Numbered from the stretch's first letter, positions 1 to 11,350 are shown. The stretch: DNA of 64,000 nucleotides from Citrobacter sp. (GCA_019415335.1 DXKH01000045.1:65406-129405); one strand, 5' to 3'. Numbers and translations are program-made. The notes: generated by a model from the letters alone, not told the origin.

Positions 1-1317
1 GCACTCCTCGCTGCGGGGCAGATGCAGTGTCACTTCAGCGCCACCCTGCGGCGCGTTCGCCAGAAAGATCGTGCCATTCATCTGGCCCATTAATGACTCT
101 GTCAACGTCATGCCCAGTCCCATTCCGCTCTGACGACCGCTGTAAAACGGCATATAGGCATTCTGTAACGCTTCGTCGCTGAATCCAGGACCGCCATCGC
201 GAATGACGATCACAATCTCTTCACCGTGACGTCGACTCTGGATCCCCACCCAGGCTTTTTTCGTTTCTTGCTGCGCCTGAATCGCGTTACTGAGCAGATT
301 ATGCAAAACCTGCTCAAGCCAGAGTCGGTCTGCCATCACCACTCGCCCGTCAGGCGCAAAGTCGTGACGCAGTTGCACCGCATCCGCCATGCGCTCCTGC
401 GCCAACAAATTCCCGACGTGCTCCCAGCACTCTGCAAGATCCACGGCTCGCAGTTCAACGTTGTCGCGCACCACATGTTCACGAAATCGCTGTAATAGCT
501 CGCCAATCCGCTGGGTCTGAATCAGCGCAGATGACAGCGCATGTACGACCTGAGGATGCCGCTCTTGCGCAAGTTGCCTCTTCGCACCCTGAATCCAGGT
601 TTGTGCTGCCGTGAGTGGCTGATTGATCTCATGCACAATGCCGGCGGTGATCTCCCCCAGCGTATTCAGACGAGCATGCTGATAATAACGCGCACGTCGC
701 TCTGCATTCTGCCGCTGCTGGCGTTGCCAGATCAGTACGCTTGCACCCCACGTCACAACGGCCCAGAACAGAATAATAAGCAGATGCGGCAGCCACGACA
801 CAGCCAGCCAGTGCGGTTTTGCTTCGGCGACAAGGGTAAAGGGTTGAGTGGATTGAGGAAATGTCTCCTGCCAGTGCCAGAAGGCGTTGGTCTTAGCCGG
901 TGTGAAGGTCTTCTCAAACTGGATGACCAGGGCGGTAAAATTATTGTGCTCAGGCACTAATGGCGTGAGATCGACCTTCACCCGAATCTGCCGCCACGGA
1001 TTGTATAGCCAGTACTGGCTGGGTCCGGAGGGTTCCACCCGCGCACTATCTCGCGCGCGGTCAACGGTTTTTTCCAGGGTAAGGATCAACGGAAATTTTT
1101 TACGTAGCGCGACAGTCTCTTCGTCACCGTTGAGTAACGGCAGGACGGATTCGTTTTGGGTGAGGACTGCGCTGATGCTGGAGAAAATACGGTGAAACTC
1201 GCGATCGCGCTCCCAGTACTGACGACGGATCTGTTCCGCATACAGCAATGAGCAGCTGACAACACAGAAAATTAGCCAGAAAAGAACGGCTCGTTGCGAC
1301 AGTTTTTTGCGATTCAT
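1..1317 (-). CDS. Sensor histidine kinase, membrane-bound (3' end outside window)
   Basis: 439 codons are visible from the ATG at 1317, and the frame runs open off the left edge. There is one N-terminal membrane segment (about residues 10-26), a periplasmic region of roughly 140 residues, and a second membrane segment at about 172-197. The cytoplasmic dimerisation/phosphoacceptor helix has the motif HEINQPL with the likely phosphorylated His229, the DctB/TtrS style of kinase. The HATPase part has an N-box (HNLLSNAIQA), the G1 box RDGGPGFSD and the G2 box GMGLGMTL, so the kinase looks active. Its response regulator is not in the window and probably lies just left of position 1. The divergent amino acid ABC operon starting at 1850 is a plausible target, by position only. 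The signal is unknown. Confidence 0.9.
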   Translation of the reverse strand, partial: MNRKKLSQRAVLFWLIFCVVSCSLLYAEQIRRQYWERDREFHRIFSSISAVLTQNESVLPLLNGDEETVALRKKFPLILTLEKTVDRARDSARVEPSGPSQYWLYNPWRQIRVKVDLTPLVPEHNNFTALVIQFEKTFTPAKTNAFWHWQETFPQSTQPFTLVAEAKPHWLAVSWLPHLLIILFWAVVTWGASVLIWQRQQRQNAERRARYYQHARLNTLGEITAGIVHEINQPLTAAQTWIQGAKRQLAQERHPQVVHALSSALIQTQRIGELLQRFREHVVRDNVELRAVDLAECWEHVGNLLAQERMADAVQLRHDFAPDGRVVMADRLWLEQVLHNLLSNAIQAQQETKKAWVGIQSRRHGEEIVIVIRDGGPGFSDEALQNAYMPFYSGRQSGMGLGMTLTESLMGQMNGTIFLANAPQGGAEVTLHLPRSEEC

Positions 1318-1426
1318 ATTTTTGCAGACAGAGGGTTATCGCATCAAACCTTAGCAGGTTTTGCCTACTTACGGGTACCGGTGAGTGCAGATTTCATTCC
1401 AGTACACCTCGCGCATCCGACGGTGT

Positions 1427-1618
1427 TCAGCGTGTTGTTTGATCACGAAACCACTCCGGGTCAATGTTAGCAATGTCCACGCCGTACAGGCTGGCAACAG
1501 GAAGAATGGACTCCACAACGCGCTGCAGATTGACCTCTGCACCGGGTTGTCGGGTCGGTTCGGGCGTGATGGCAACGTGCGCCCAAAGACGCGCCATCCG
1601 CATTTTCATCTTCTCCAT
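1427..1618 (-). CDS. Small protein of unknown function (63 aa)
   Basis: This short reading frame has a good ribosome binding site (AGGAG six bases before the ATG) and lies 109 bp upstream of the histidine kinase gene on the same strand, so the two may be co-transcribed. The product is 63 residues, begins with a basic methionine-rich stretch (MEKMKMRMARLW) and ends in an acidic/aromatic helix-like segment. It has no cysteine motif, signal peptide or membrane segment. I do not recognise the family. Overlapping frames on both strands (1369-1575 minus, 1385-1732 plus) have no comparable start signal and are probably spurious. Confidence 0.5.
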   Translation of the reverse strand: MEKMKMRMARLWAHVAITPEPTRQPGAEVNLQRVVESILPVASLYGVDIANIDPEWFRDQTTR

Positions 1619-1715
1619 CTCCGGCTCCTCTTTTTGTCAGGTGTTTTTCATTGCAGCGTAAATGACGCAATAAATGAAATGCGAATTTTGCGCACCGTTA
1701 TCTGTTTTTGTTCGT

Positions 1716-1765
1716 TAATAACTCTTCGTTAACACACTGTTCACTAATAACTTTTTGCATATAAC
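1716..1765 (+). promoter_or_regulatory. Candidate promoter of the amino acid ABC operon
   Basis: In the AT-rich gap 1619-1849 there is a -10-like TATAAC at 1760-1765, with a weak -35 (CTGTTC, 1737-1742) at 17 bp spacing. The octamer TAATAACT occurs twice just upstream and inside this promoter, at 1716-1723 and 1745-1752, 29 bp apart, which would suit an activator. Sequence inspection only. Confidence 0.3.
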
Positions 1766-1849
1766 TAAGTCTTTTTTCTTCTTTTGCTGCGGGTTCGGGT
1801 TGTGGGAGCGTAAAAGGACAAACCAATAATTTCAGGGATATCAAAGAAA

Positions 1850-2683
1850 ATGATGGCAACGAAAATACAGAGCACGAAAAAAACAATTCTCGCCCTCGGC
1901 GTCATACTCGCCACGAGTTTCATTAGCGTTCAGGCGCAGGCCGATCAACTCGCCGATATCAAGGCCGCAGGCGTGGTCAAGGTCGCGACGTTTGACGCTA
2001 ACCCGCCGTTTGGCTCCGTCGATGCGAAAACCCATCAGATCGTCGGTTACGATGTCGATTTCGCCCAGGCGCTGGCGAAATCACTGGGCGTGAAACTGGA
2101 ACTGGTCGCCACCAATCCCGCTAACCGAATCCCGCTGCTGCAATCGGGAAAAGCCGACCTGATCGTCGCTGATATTACGATCACCCCTGAGCGCGCTCAG
2201 GTTATCGACTTCTCCGTGCCCTACTTTGTCACCGGTCAGCAGTTCCTGGTGCCGGCCACCTCCCCCGACAAGCTCGATGAATACAGCCGCGCGCGTATCG
2301 GCGCGGTGAAAGGAACCACCGGCGAGCAGGCGTTGCATCAGCGCTTCCCGCAATCCCGAGTTCTGGCCTATGACGATATCCCGCTGGCGTTAACGGCACT
2401 GCGTAACGGCAACGTGCAGGCCATCACTCAGGATTCCACTATTCTGGCGGGTTTGCTCAGTGGCGCACCGGACAAAGCGCAGTTCAAAATCCTGCCGGAT
2501 TTACTCAGTAAGGAGGAGATCGGCGTGGGTGTGAAGAAAGGCGAGCCGGCATTGCTGAAGGCGGTTAACGATGAATTGCTGAGACTCGAATCCAGCGGAC
2601 AGGCAGGCAACATTTATGACGTCTGGTTTGGCCCGGAAACGAAAAATCCACAGCCGCGTGCCTTTAAAATTGAGGCCAGATAA
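1850..2683 (+). CDS. Periplasmic polar amino acid-binding protein of an ABC importer
   Basis: 277 residues with a Sec signal peptide (KKTILALGVILATSFISVQAQA, cleavage after about residue 31) and a type-3 solute-binding fold. The conserved block around residues 90-125 contains the ADITITPER signature, whose Arg normally holds the alpha-carboxylate of the bound amino acid, followed by DFSVPYF. The family imports glutamate, aspartate, glutamine, cystine or arginine; the sequence alone does not settle the ligand. First gene of a four-gene operon with tightly packed ATPase and permease genes. Two adjacent ATGs (1850, 1853) are possible starts; the ribosome binding site is weak. Confidence 0.9.
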   Translation: MMATKIQSTKKTILALGVILATSFISVQAQADQLADIKAAGVVKVATFDANPPFGSVDAKTHQIVGYDVDFAQALAKSLGVKLELVATNPANRIPLLQSGKADLIVADITITPERAQVIDFSVPYFVTGQQFLVPATSPDKLDEYSRARIGAVKGTTGEQALHQRFPQSRVLAYDDIPLALTALRNGNVQAITQDSTILAGLLSGAPDKAQFKILPDLLSKEEIGVGVKKGEPALLKAVNDELLRLESSGQAGNIYDVWFGPETKNPQPRAFKIEAR

Positions 2684-2684
2684 G

Positions 2685-3503
2685 ATGCTGGCTGGGCTAT
2701 TCACCCCTTCCGCAGCCCAGGCTGCGGATTTCAACCCGTTACGCCAGGCGCGAGTTGAGTTACGCGATGTGGTGAAAATGTATGGCGATCACCGGGTACT
2801 CAACGGCGTCAGTCTCACCGTCGAACCCGGCGAAGTCGTGACCATACTGGGTCCCTCGGGATCGGGGAAATCAACCCTGATTCGCCTGATCAACCAACTG
2901 GAATCATTAAGTGGCGGCGACATCTTTATTGATGACAAGCCTGTCGGTCAGCTTAAGGGGGCCGCGCTGCGACAACTGCGAAGCCGTATAGGCTTTGTTT
3001 TCCAGCAGTTCAATCTGTATGCCCATCTGACGGCGCAGCAGAATATCACCCTCGCGCTGGAGTACGTCCACGGCTGGAATAAAACCGATGCCACACAGCG
3101 CGCCTACGCATTGCTGGAGCAAGTCGGGCTGGAAGAAAAGGCTGGAGCTTACCCGGCACAGCTTTCCGGCGGTCAACAGCAGCGGGTGGCGATTGCCCGT
3201 GCGCTGGCCTCTTCACCACAAATTATCCTGTTTGATGAACCGACCTCCGCGCTCGATCCGGAAATGATCGGTGAAGTGTTGCAGGTGATGAAACGCCTGG
3301 CACACAGCGGCATTACGATGATAGTGGTCACGCACGAGATGCACTTCGCCCGCGAAATTGCCGACCGGGTAGTGTTTATCGACGGCGGCGATATTCTCGA
3401 GATTGCGCCTCCGGACGACTTTTTTACCCGACCACAGCATCCGCGCACTCAGCGCTTTCTGCAAAAGGTGCTGGATCCGCTGCATCAGGAGTCATCACGA
3501 TAA
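2685..3503 (+). CDS. Polar amino acid ABC transporter ATP-binding protein
   Basis: 272 residues from the ATG one base after the binding-protein stop codon. Walker A GPSGSGKST, the Q-loop (FQQFNLY), the signature LSGGQQQRVAIARAL, Walker B IILFDEPTSALDP and the H-loop TH are all intact. This is the GlnQ/HisP class of ATPase, which binds the two membrane proteins encoded next. The first 25 or so residues before the ATPase core (MLAGLFTPSAAQAADF) are longer than usual and resemble the end of a signal peptide. An upstream ATG at 2616 would overlap the binding-protein gene and is unlikely. The stop codon shares a base with the next start. Confidence 0.93.
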   Translation: MLAGLFTPSAAQAADFNPLRQARVELRDVVKMYGDHRVLNGVSLTVEPGEVVTILGPSGSGKSTLIRLINQLESLSGGDIFIDDKPVGQLKGAALRQLRSRIGFVFQQFNLYAHLTAQQNITLALEYVHGWNKTDATQRAYALLEQVGLEEKAGAYPAQLSGGQQQRVAIARALASSPQIILFDEPTSALDPEMIGEVLQVMKRLAHSGITMIVVTHEMHFAREIADRVVFIDGGDILEIAPPDDFFTRPQHPRTQRFLQKVLDPLHQESSR

Positions 3504-4282
3504 TGCCGCCAATGGACTGGCAGGGGGTGCTTACCGGCCTTCCCCTGCAATGGATCCTCTCCGGATTTCTCACCACACTATGGGTCAGCGCCGCAGGCAT
3601 TTTCCTTGCCACCCTGCTGGCTATTTTTCTGTTAGCCCTTCGTCTTTCCGGTCATCGCACGGGCCGTCGCATAGTGGCAGGTTGGGTATCGCTATTTCGT
3701 AACACCCCGCTACTGGTCCAGTTGCTGTTCTGGTACTTCGCCGGCTGGAATCTGCTACCGCGCGGGTTTGTTGATTTTGTCAACGCGGAACATGGCTGGT
3801 CAATCCTGCCCGGCAACGTCTGGTGGTTGACACCCGAGTTTCTTTGCTCAGCGTGGGGACTCGGCGTGTTTACCTCAGCGTTCCTGGTCGAGGAAGTCGC
3901 CTCCGGGTTACAGGCGGTCTCCGCCGGACAACGCGAAGCCGCGGTCTCGCAGGGATTTTCCTCATGGCAGGCCTTCCGTCATATCCTGCTGCCACAAGGG
4001 CTGACCAATGCCTGGCAACCGGTGGTGGGGCAATATCTCAACCTGATGAAACTGTCGTCATTAGCCAGCGGCATTGGCTTTGCGGAACTGACTTACCAGG
4101 TTCGCCAGATTGAAAGCTATAACGCCCATGCACTGGAAGCCTTTGCCGTGGGCACAGCGCTTTATCTGTTCACCGGCATAGCGCTCGGTCTGTTGTTGAC
4201 TCATCTGGGGCCCGCTCCCCGACAGGAGAAAAAACCGCAAGCCCGCCGTTTCCGGTTCAGGAGTCCGCAGCATGATCGCTAA
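3503..4282 (+). CDS. Polar amino acid ABC transporter permease (HisM/GltJ family)
   Basis: 259 residues with about five membrane helices, and the permease EAA loop (REAAVSQGFSSWQAFRHILLPQG), which docks on the ATPase. The segment LFRNTPLLVQLLFWYF is typical of amino acid permeases of the HisMQ family. Translation is coupled to the ATPase gene (TAATG overlap) and the 3' end overlaps the second permease by 11 bp. It should form a heterodimeric channel with the product of 4272-4949. Confidence 0.92.
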   Translation: MPPMDWQGVLTGLPLQWILSGFLTTLWVSAAGIFLATLLAIFLLALRLSGHRTGRRIVAGWVSLFRNTPLLVQLLFWYFAGWNLLPRGFVDFVNAEHGWSILPGNVWWLTPEFLCSAWGLGVFTSAFLVEEVASGLQAVSAGQREAAVSQGFSSWQAFRHILLPQGLTNAWQPVVGQYLNLMKLSSLASGIGFAELTYQVRQIESYNAHALEAFAVGTALYLFTGIALGLLLTHLGPAPRQEKKPQARRFRFRSPQHDR

Positions 4283-4949
4283 CATCGCGGTGATAACCGA
4301 CAACCTGGATTATCTCCTGTGGGGACGCATGGCCGACGGTCAGCCCGGCGGTGTGCTGTTGACCCTGATGATGGCGCTGGGTGCGGCGGTGCTGGCCTTA
4401 CCTGCCGGTATTGCCCTTGCCGCTCTCGCCTGGCGCTTTCCGGGCATCATCCGTAAAGGATTGTTCATCTGGGCAGAGCTCATACGCGGGATACCGCTGA
4501 TCTTCGTTATTTTCTGGATGTGGTATCTGCTACCCATGCTTACCGGCAGCGATCTCCCCGGAGCGGCAACGGTGACGCTGGCGCTGGCCTGGTTTACCGC
4601 TGCATCGGTCATGCATTCGGTGTACGCGGGACTCAATGCGCTACCCGCCGGACAGTACGATGCGGCAGTGGCTCAGGGTTTTAGTCCTGTTCAGGCATTA
4701 AGAGGGGTTTTGCTACCGCAGGTGTTACGCCATGTCCTGCCCTCTCTGACCGGAATATGCATTGGTCTGCTGAAGGACACCTCGCTGGCGTTTATCGTCA
4801 ACGTACCGGAGTTGACAACGGTGGCAGGACAGGTTAACAGCCGTGAGCAGATTTACCCGGCGGCTATCTTCATCTTTACGGGCCTGGTCTACTATCTGCT
4901 TTGCTACGGGCTGGAGAAAGCGACCCGGCGACGGTTTGCGCTTCGTTGA
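4272..4949 (+). CDS. Polar amino acid ABC transporter permease, second subunit
   Basis: 225 residues, about five membrane helices, HisMQ family. The EAA loop is at AAVAQGFSPVQALRGVLLPQ, and the ELIRGIPLIFVIFWMWYLLP block is diagnostic of amino acid permeases. Its start overlaps the preceding permease by 11 bp, so the two subunits are probably made in step. It ends only 4 bp from the convergent ydhT stop codon, and no hairpin terminator is visible between them. Confidence 0.92.
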   Translation: MIANIAVITDNLDYLLWGRMADGQPGGVLLTLMMALGAAVLALPAGIALAALAWRFPGIIRKGLFIWAELIRGIPLIFVIFWMWYLLPMLTGSDLPGAATVTLALAWFTAASVMHSVYAGLNALPAGQYDAAVAQGFSPVQALRGVLLPQVLRHVLPSLTGICIGLLKDTSLAFIVNVPELTTVAGQVNSREQIYPAAIFIFTGLVYYLLCYGLEKATRRRFALR

Positions 4950-4953
4950 ACGA

Positions 4954-5763
4954 TCAGCACTCAACAAACCGGTGCGCGTCGTCGAGTCGGTATTTCACGC
5001 CGGCGCGGATCCCCGCTTCACCTTCAACCGCGACGGCGAAACGCATACGTTCGCCGTCGTGATACGCCAGCGCTGCGCAGCCGCCCGGCCCCAGCACGAT
5101 GGAATCCACAACCCCAGTACTGGCAACGATCGCGTTGTCGCCGTTGCAGATGATATGCACATTGTCGCCGCTGTTGGCGATTTTAGCGTCAGCGCCAAAA
5201 CTGACGATCTGGCTCAGGTCGCCGTTACTGGCGACATGATTTCTGTCACCGAGCGAACTCACCCGCACACGCATCCCGCTGCTGGCGATCCGCGAGCCGT
5301 TACCGGCGCTGCTGATTCGCGTGGAGTTTCCTGCGGTAGCCAGCCGCGCACGATCCCCGGAACTGCTGATATGGCTGTTATAGCCAACGCTGCCAATACG
5401 CGAGCAGTAACCCGCACTGGCAATTTGTGACGCATAGCCTGCGCTGGCGATCTTCATGTTATCACCCGCACAGCCCAGATTTGCGTTATCACCCGCGTTC
5501 GCCACCTGCTGATCGCCCATTGAGGCATCTGGTCGCGCCAGTCGCGACATAGCGGAGATATCCTGGCGGGCGAAATTTTCTTCATCCAGCCAGCGCGACC
5601 AGGCATATTCCACCAGACTGTTCGCCCAGTCGAGATACCCTTCGCGGCTCAGCGCCCGATGCACATCGGCGTAGTTGCCGCCCTCAGGAAAACGGCGCAG
5701 AAACCAGCGGTATATCACCGCCCCAACCCGCCAGTTGCGTAAATCCTCGCGCGTGATCAGCAT
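4954..5763 (-). CDS. ydhT: YdhT, nonapeptide-repeat protein of the ydh redox operon
   Basis: 269 residues, matching the E. coli protein in length and position. Residues 1-87 form an ordinary, probably helical domain. Residues about 88-222 are fifteen nine-residue repeats of the form A-S-x-G-x-x-x-x-I/V, such as ASAGYCSRI, which predicts a narrow beta-solenoid. The last 45 residues are non-repetitive. No signal peptide is visible. It is the last gene of ydhYVWXUT, 3 bp after ydhU. Function is unknown; a scaffold or docking surface for the cytoplasmic redox subunits is only a guess. Confidence 0.88.
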   Translation of the reverse strand: MLITREDLRNWRVGAVIYRWFLRRFPEGGNYADVHRALSREGYLDWANSLVEYAWSRWLDEENFARQDISAMSRLARPDASMGDQQVANAGDNANLGCAGDNMKIASAGYASQIASAGYCSRIGSVGYNSHISSSGDRARLATAGNSTRISSAGNGSRIASSGMRVRVSSLGDRNHVASNGDLSQIVSFGADAKIANSGDNVHIICNGDNAIVASTGVVDSIVLGPGGCAALAYHDGERMRFAVAVEGEAGIRAGVKYRLDDAHRFVEC

Positions 5764-5766
5764 ACG

Positions 5767-6552
5767 TTAATGCCGGTGATAACCGTCGACCATGCAGCGG
5801 AACGTCTCGCCAGGCGTGCGGCCCGTAGTGCACAGGTAGAGGTGACCAAAAATAAAGAACAGGCTGATAATAGCCAGCGCGAAGTGCGCCTGTAGCAACC
5901 AGTAGCGCACGCCGGGGAATACGTCGCCCACGACCTGCGGATAGAGCGCCAACAATCCGCTCAGCAGCAGCAACGGCAACAATCCGTACATCACGCCGAC
6001 ATAGGCCGCCTGCTGTAACGGATTAAACTTCGAACGCGGCGTTGCCGGGAACGGATGCGCTTCACCCTGCATAATGCCAAACAGATAGAAACGGGTCTGT
6101 TTCATCGCTCGCGCCACCCAGCCCTGGGGACGGATAAGGTAATGATGACCGTTCCCGCCCAACGCGTTGATCAGCACGAAACCGACCCAACACGCCAGCA
6201 GCAGAAATCCGCAGACTTCGTGCACCGTCAGCAGGCTTTTGATCACCGCTGCGCTAACCAGCGAGAAATGGTTGATAAGCCCGCTGCCGAGCAGGAGTAG
6301 AAACAGCAAGGCATTCGACCAGTGCCACAGGCGTACCGCGCGAGAATACAGGTAAACCCTCTCACCATGCCCGGCGGCGGCCTTGTTGGCAGCACGAAAG
6401 CGAAGCCAGGCGTGTAACCCCAGCACCAGCCACATCGCCACCAGCAGAAGTCCGGCGATCACCAGCCAGACGGGCCAATACTCGGGGGAAAAGACCGGCA
6501 CATAATTTGCCAGTTGGGCCTGGAACTGTTCAGCATTCTGCGACGCGTTCAT
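5767..6552 (-). CDS. ydhU: YdhU, membrane cytochrome b subunit
   Basis: 261 residues with an N-terminal membrane anchor (about 26-48) followed by a four-helix cytochrome b561-like bundle. Histidines in [24 protein letters not shown] and FGHLYL are the likely haem ligands, as in the gamma subunit family of PhsC and formate dehydrogenase. It would link the quinone pool to the iron-sulfur protein YdhX. The start overlaps the end of ydhX by 4 bp, implying translational coupling. Confidence 0.92.
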   Translation of the reverse strand: MNASQNAEQFQAQLANYVPVFSPEYWPVWLVIAGLLLVAMWLVLGLHAWLRFRAANKAAAGHGERVYLYSRAVRLWHWSNALLFLLLLGSGLINHFSLVSAAVIKSLLTVHEVCGFLLLACWVGFVLINALGGNGHHYLIRPQGWVARAMKQTRFYLFGIMQGEAHPFPATPRSKFNPLQQAAYVGVMYGLLPLLLLSGLLALYPQVVGDVFPGVRYWLLQAHFALAIISLFFIFGHLYLCTTGRTPGETFRCMVDGYHRH

Positions 6553-7217
6553 ACATTATCCTTTTTAATCAAATGTTGACCGAACCGACGATACAGATGG
6601 GGCTTGCCCGCGCCCGGAAGTTGGTACTGGTAATAGTTATTTTCCTGAAGCCAACGCTGGATATCCGGGCTGTCCTCGCGTCCAAACAACAGCGCATGTT
6701 CCGGACAGGAGGTGACGCAAATGGGCGGGAAACCTTTTTCCAGGCGAGTCTGGGCGCAAAAATCACATTTGTCCGCCACTTTGGTTTGCGGATTCAGGTA
6801 GCGCACCTGATAGGGACACGCGCCGATACAGTAACTGCAGCCAATGCAGCGGGAACTGTCGACGCGGACGATCCCGTTCTCATCGCGCCACGACGCACCG
6901 GTCGGGCAAACCTCAATGCAGGGTGCGTCGTCACAGTGCTGACAGGACTGACGGAAGTAGTGATACAACGTCTCGTTGTCATTATCTGAAACGGGAATAT
7001 GCGCAATCGACAGGCGACTTCCCTGCGCAGGTACATGATTCGTTTTGCGGCAGGCGCGGGTACAGATATTACAGCCATTACATCGCGATTCATCATGGAT
7101 CATGACGTAACGAACGGGGCCACTGGCCGTTGTTTTCGCCAGCAGCGTCTGACCGGGTCCGCTGAAGAAAATGACCGTTCCCATGCCAAGCACAAATTTT
7201 CGTCGAGTGAAGGACAT
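6549..7217 (-). CDS. ydhX: YdhX, exported four-cluster ferredoxin subunit
   Basis: 222 residues. The N-terminus carries a twin-arginine signal ([15 protein letters not shown]), so the folded protein is exported by Tat. Four cysteine groups, [37 protein letters not shown] and [22 protein letters not shown], can hold four [4Fe-4S] clusters as in DmsB/PhsB/TtrB proteins. It should pass electrons between YdhU in the membrane and a periplasmic partner. It lies 50 bp downstream of ydhW. Confidence 0.93.
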   Translation of the reverse strand: MSFTRRKFVLGMGTVIFFSGPGQTLLAKTTASGPVRYVMIHDESRCNGCNICTRACRKTNHVPAQGSRLSIAHIPVSDNDNETLYHYFRQSCQHCDDAPCIEVCPTGASWRDENGIVRVDSSRCIGCSYCIGACPYQVRYLNPQTKVADKCDFCAQTRLEKGFPPICVTSCPEHALLFGREDSPDIQRWLQENNYYQYQLPGAGKPHLYRRFGQHLIKKDNV

Positions 7218-7267
7218 CTTGTTATCCTCTAATGCTGTGGTCGCGCTCGTCCACGCTTTCCATGAAT

Positions 7268-7918
7268 TCAGGGATTCTGAAACTGCTCAACTTCCAGCCA
7301 TTCGCACAAGCCGTATGCTTTGCCGTAACTCATAAAGCGTTCGCTGAATAAATACGGCACGTCGTTCGACGACGAGACCGGGCGAATATCGGCATAGTCG
7401 GGATGCGTTTCAATCGCGGACAGCGCGGCTTCTATCTGCTCAGGCGCGAAACCGTAAGGCGATTGTTCCAGCATGGCGACCTTGTATGGACGCGGATAGG
7501 TCTGGCAGTCAAAGCGCACCGCCTGTGCGATTGCCCGACAAATATCCTTTTCCACCACCTGAACGCACATGTCGGCATAGTTGGCGGTCATGGTCTGGGT
7601 TGAGTAGTAATATTCATCCTGAGAGCCCTGCACCCGGGTAATATCATCCCCGGCAAGCCCCTCTCTGAGCGTTTCCAGTAGCGGTGTGAGCGCTGCCTCT
7701 TCCACTGAATAGGGCGGCTGCAAGAACAACTCGCGCGCGACAAGCTGACCGTTCGCCGAATACTGACGGATAAAATCCGCCATAATCTCAGCGGGGCTTT
7801 CTGCCGCCACCGGTTCATCCACGCAGGCTACTGGCTCACGTCGCCCCTGCAACCACTGTCGTTTTTCGGGATCGACAACCGGCGCGGCAAGGTGACTCAC
7901 ATCCTCTGGTTGGCTCAT
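7268..7918 (-). CDS. ydhW: YdhW, uncharacterised protein of the ydh redox operon
   Basis: 216 residues from the ATG at 7918. A longer frame starting at 7972 would overlap ydhV and is unlikely. Acidic and soluble, with no signal, membrane segment or cysteine cluster. The family occurs almost only between ydhV and ydhX, so an accessory role with the tungsten/molybdenum enzyme YdhV is likely but unproven. Confidence 0.88.
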   Translation of the reverse strand: MSQPEDVSHLAAPVVDPEKRQWLQGRREPVACVDEPVAAESPAEIMADFIRQYSANGQLVARELFLQPPYSVEEAALTPLLETLREGLAGDDITRVQGSQDEYYYSTQTMTANYADMCVQVVEKDICRAIAQAVRFDCQTYPRPYKVAMLEQSPYGFAPEQIEAALSAIETHPDYADIRPVSSSNDVPYLFSERFMSYGKAYGLCEWLEVEQFQNP

Positions 7919-7928
7919 GTGTTCTTCC

Positions 7929-10678
<2,750 letters not shown>

Positions 10679-10854
10679 TTATTTTGCATCCTCTTCGCAA
10701 ACGCAGTGCCGACAACACGTTCCAGGCCGATACTTATTATGCAGAAACAGAGCCTCTGATGTTGCCTCCCACAGCTGAAGTTTTGCCGTAACCGGATTGC
10801 ATAAATAACGCAATTTAACGCAAATAAACTAATCCTTTAGAGTTAGGCGAAATA

Positions 10855-10897
10855 AATAATGGAAGTTATTGGCGGGTATAACTTTGATCGTCATCAA
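10855..10897 (-). promoter_or_regulatory. FNR-dependent promoter of ydhYVWXUT
   Basis: TTGATCGTCATCAA at 10884-10897 is a perfect match to the FNR consensus TTGAT-N4-ATCAA. A -10-like ATTATT on the minus strand lies at 10860-10855, which puts the FNR box near -42, the class II activator position known for this operon in E. coli. The leader to ydhY would be about 170 bases. The rest of the 10679-11109 gap is very AT-rich; I see no gene in it. Confidence 0.8.
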
Positions 10898-11109
10898 TTA
10901 AAAACGGGAAGAAAAATATTAAATGCGTAGTGATATTTATTATCATAAAGACCAATGCAACACTGTTTATCAGATTACATATAAATGTGAATCCGTTCTC
11001 AACTATAAATAAAAAAACAATCGAAATATAATTACAAATATAGCGAATTCCACATTTACGCTAATTTACAACAGAATTAACGCCCTGCCAGGCATTTTCT
11101 CATAATGGG

Positions 11110-11137
11110 AAATAAGGGATGCGTTCATCCCTTATTT
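11110..11137 (-). terminator. Hairpin after fumD
   Basis: A 12-bp perfect inverted repeat (arms 11110-11121 and 11126-11137, loop of 4) starts 3 bp beyond the fumD stop codon. The distal arm is AT-rich, but no long U-run follows, so it may work as a terminator or as a 3' end stabiliser. Confidence 0.55.
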
Positions 11138-11140
11138 CGG

Positions 11141-11350
11141 TTAGCCAGCCAGCGCTTTGATCACTGTTTCCATCGCCTGCTTTTCAAGGTCACTGCGCTG
11201 AATACGCTGGTTTGCCAGCGCGGTTCGTAGTACCCCGGCAATCACGACATGTTTGGGTTCCTGTCCCAGATCGCGCATTTCCAGCACCACTTTGCCAACC
11301 ACTCTGCACATCTCACGGTACAGTTCATCGTCTTTTGTCAGGTTTCCCAT
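11141..11350 (-). CDS. fumD: Fumarase D / YdhZ family small protein
   Basis: 69 residues (MGNLTKDDELYREMCRVVGK...), the length and sequence type of E. coli YdhZ, reported to have fumarase activity and named FumD. It is unrelated to the large class I and II fumarases and has no cofactor motif. The same small gene sits beside ttrR in Salmonella, where it is called orf70. Here it lies between ttrR and the ydh operon, all reading leftward. A -10-like TATATG is present upstream at about 11379-11384. Confidence 0.85.
   Translation of the reverse strand: MGNLTKDDELYREMCRVVGKVVLEMRDLGQEPKHVVIAGVLRTALANQRIQRSDLEKQAMETVIKALAG

Noticed and set aside
1369..1732. Overlapping reading frames on both strands around 1369-1732
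   Set aside because: Only the minus-strand frame 1427-1618 has a ribosome binding site; the others overlap it in other frames and have no start signals.
4950..4953. Terminator between the importer operon and ydhT
   Set aside because: Only four bases separate the convergent stops, and no inverted repeat with a T-run spans them.
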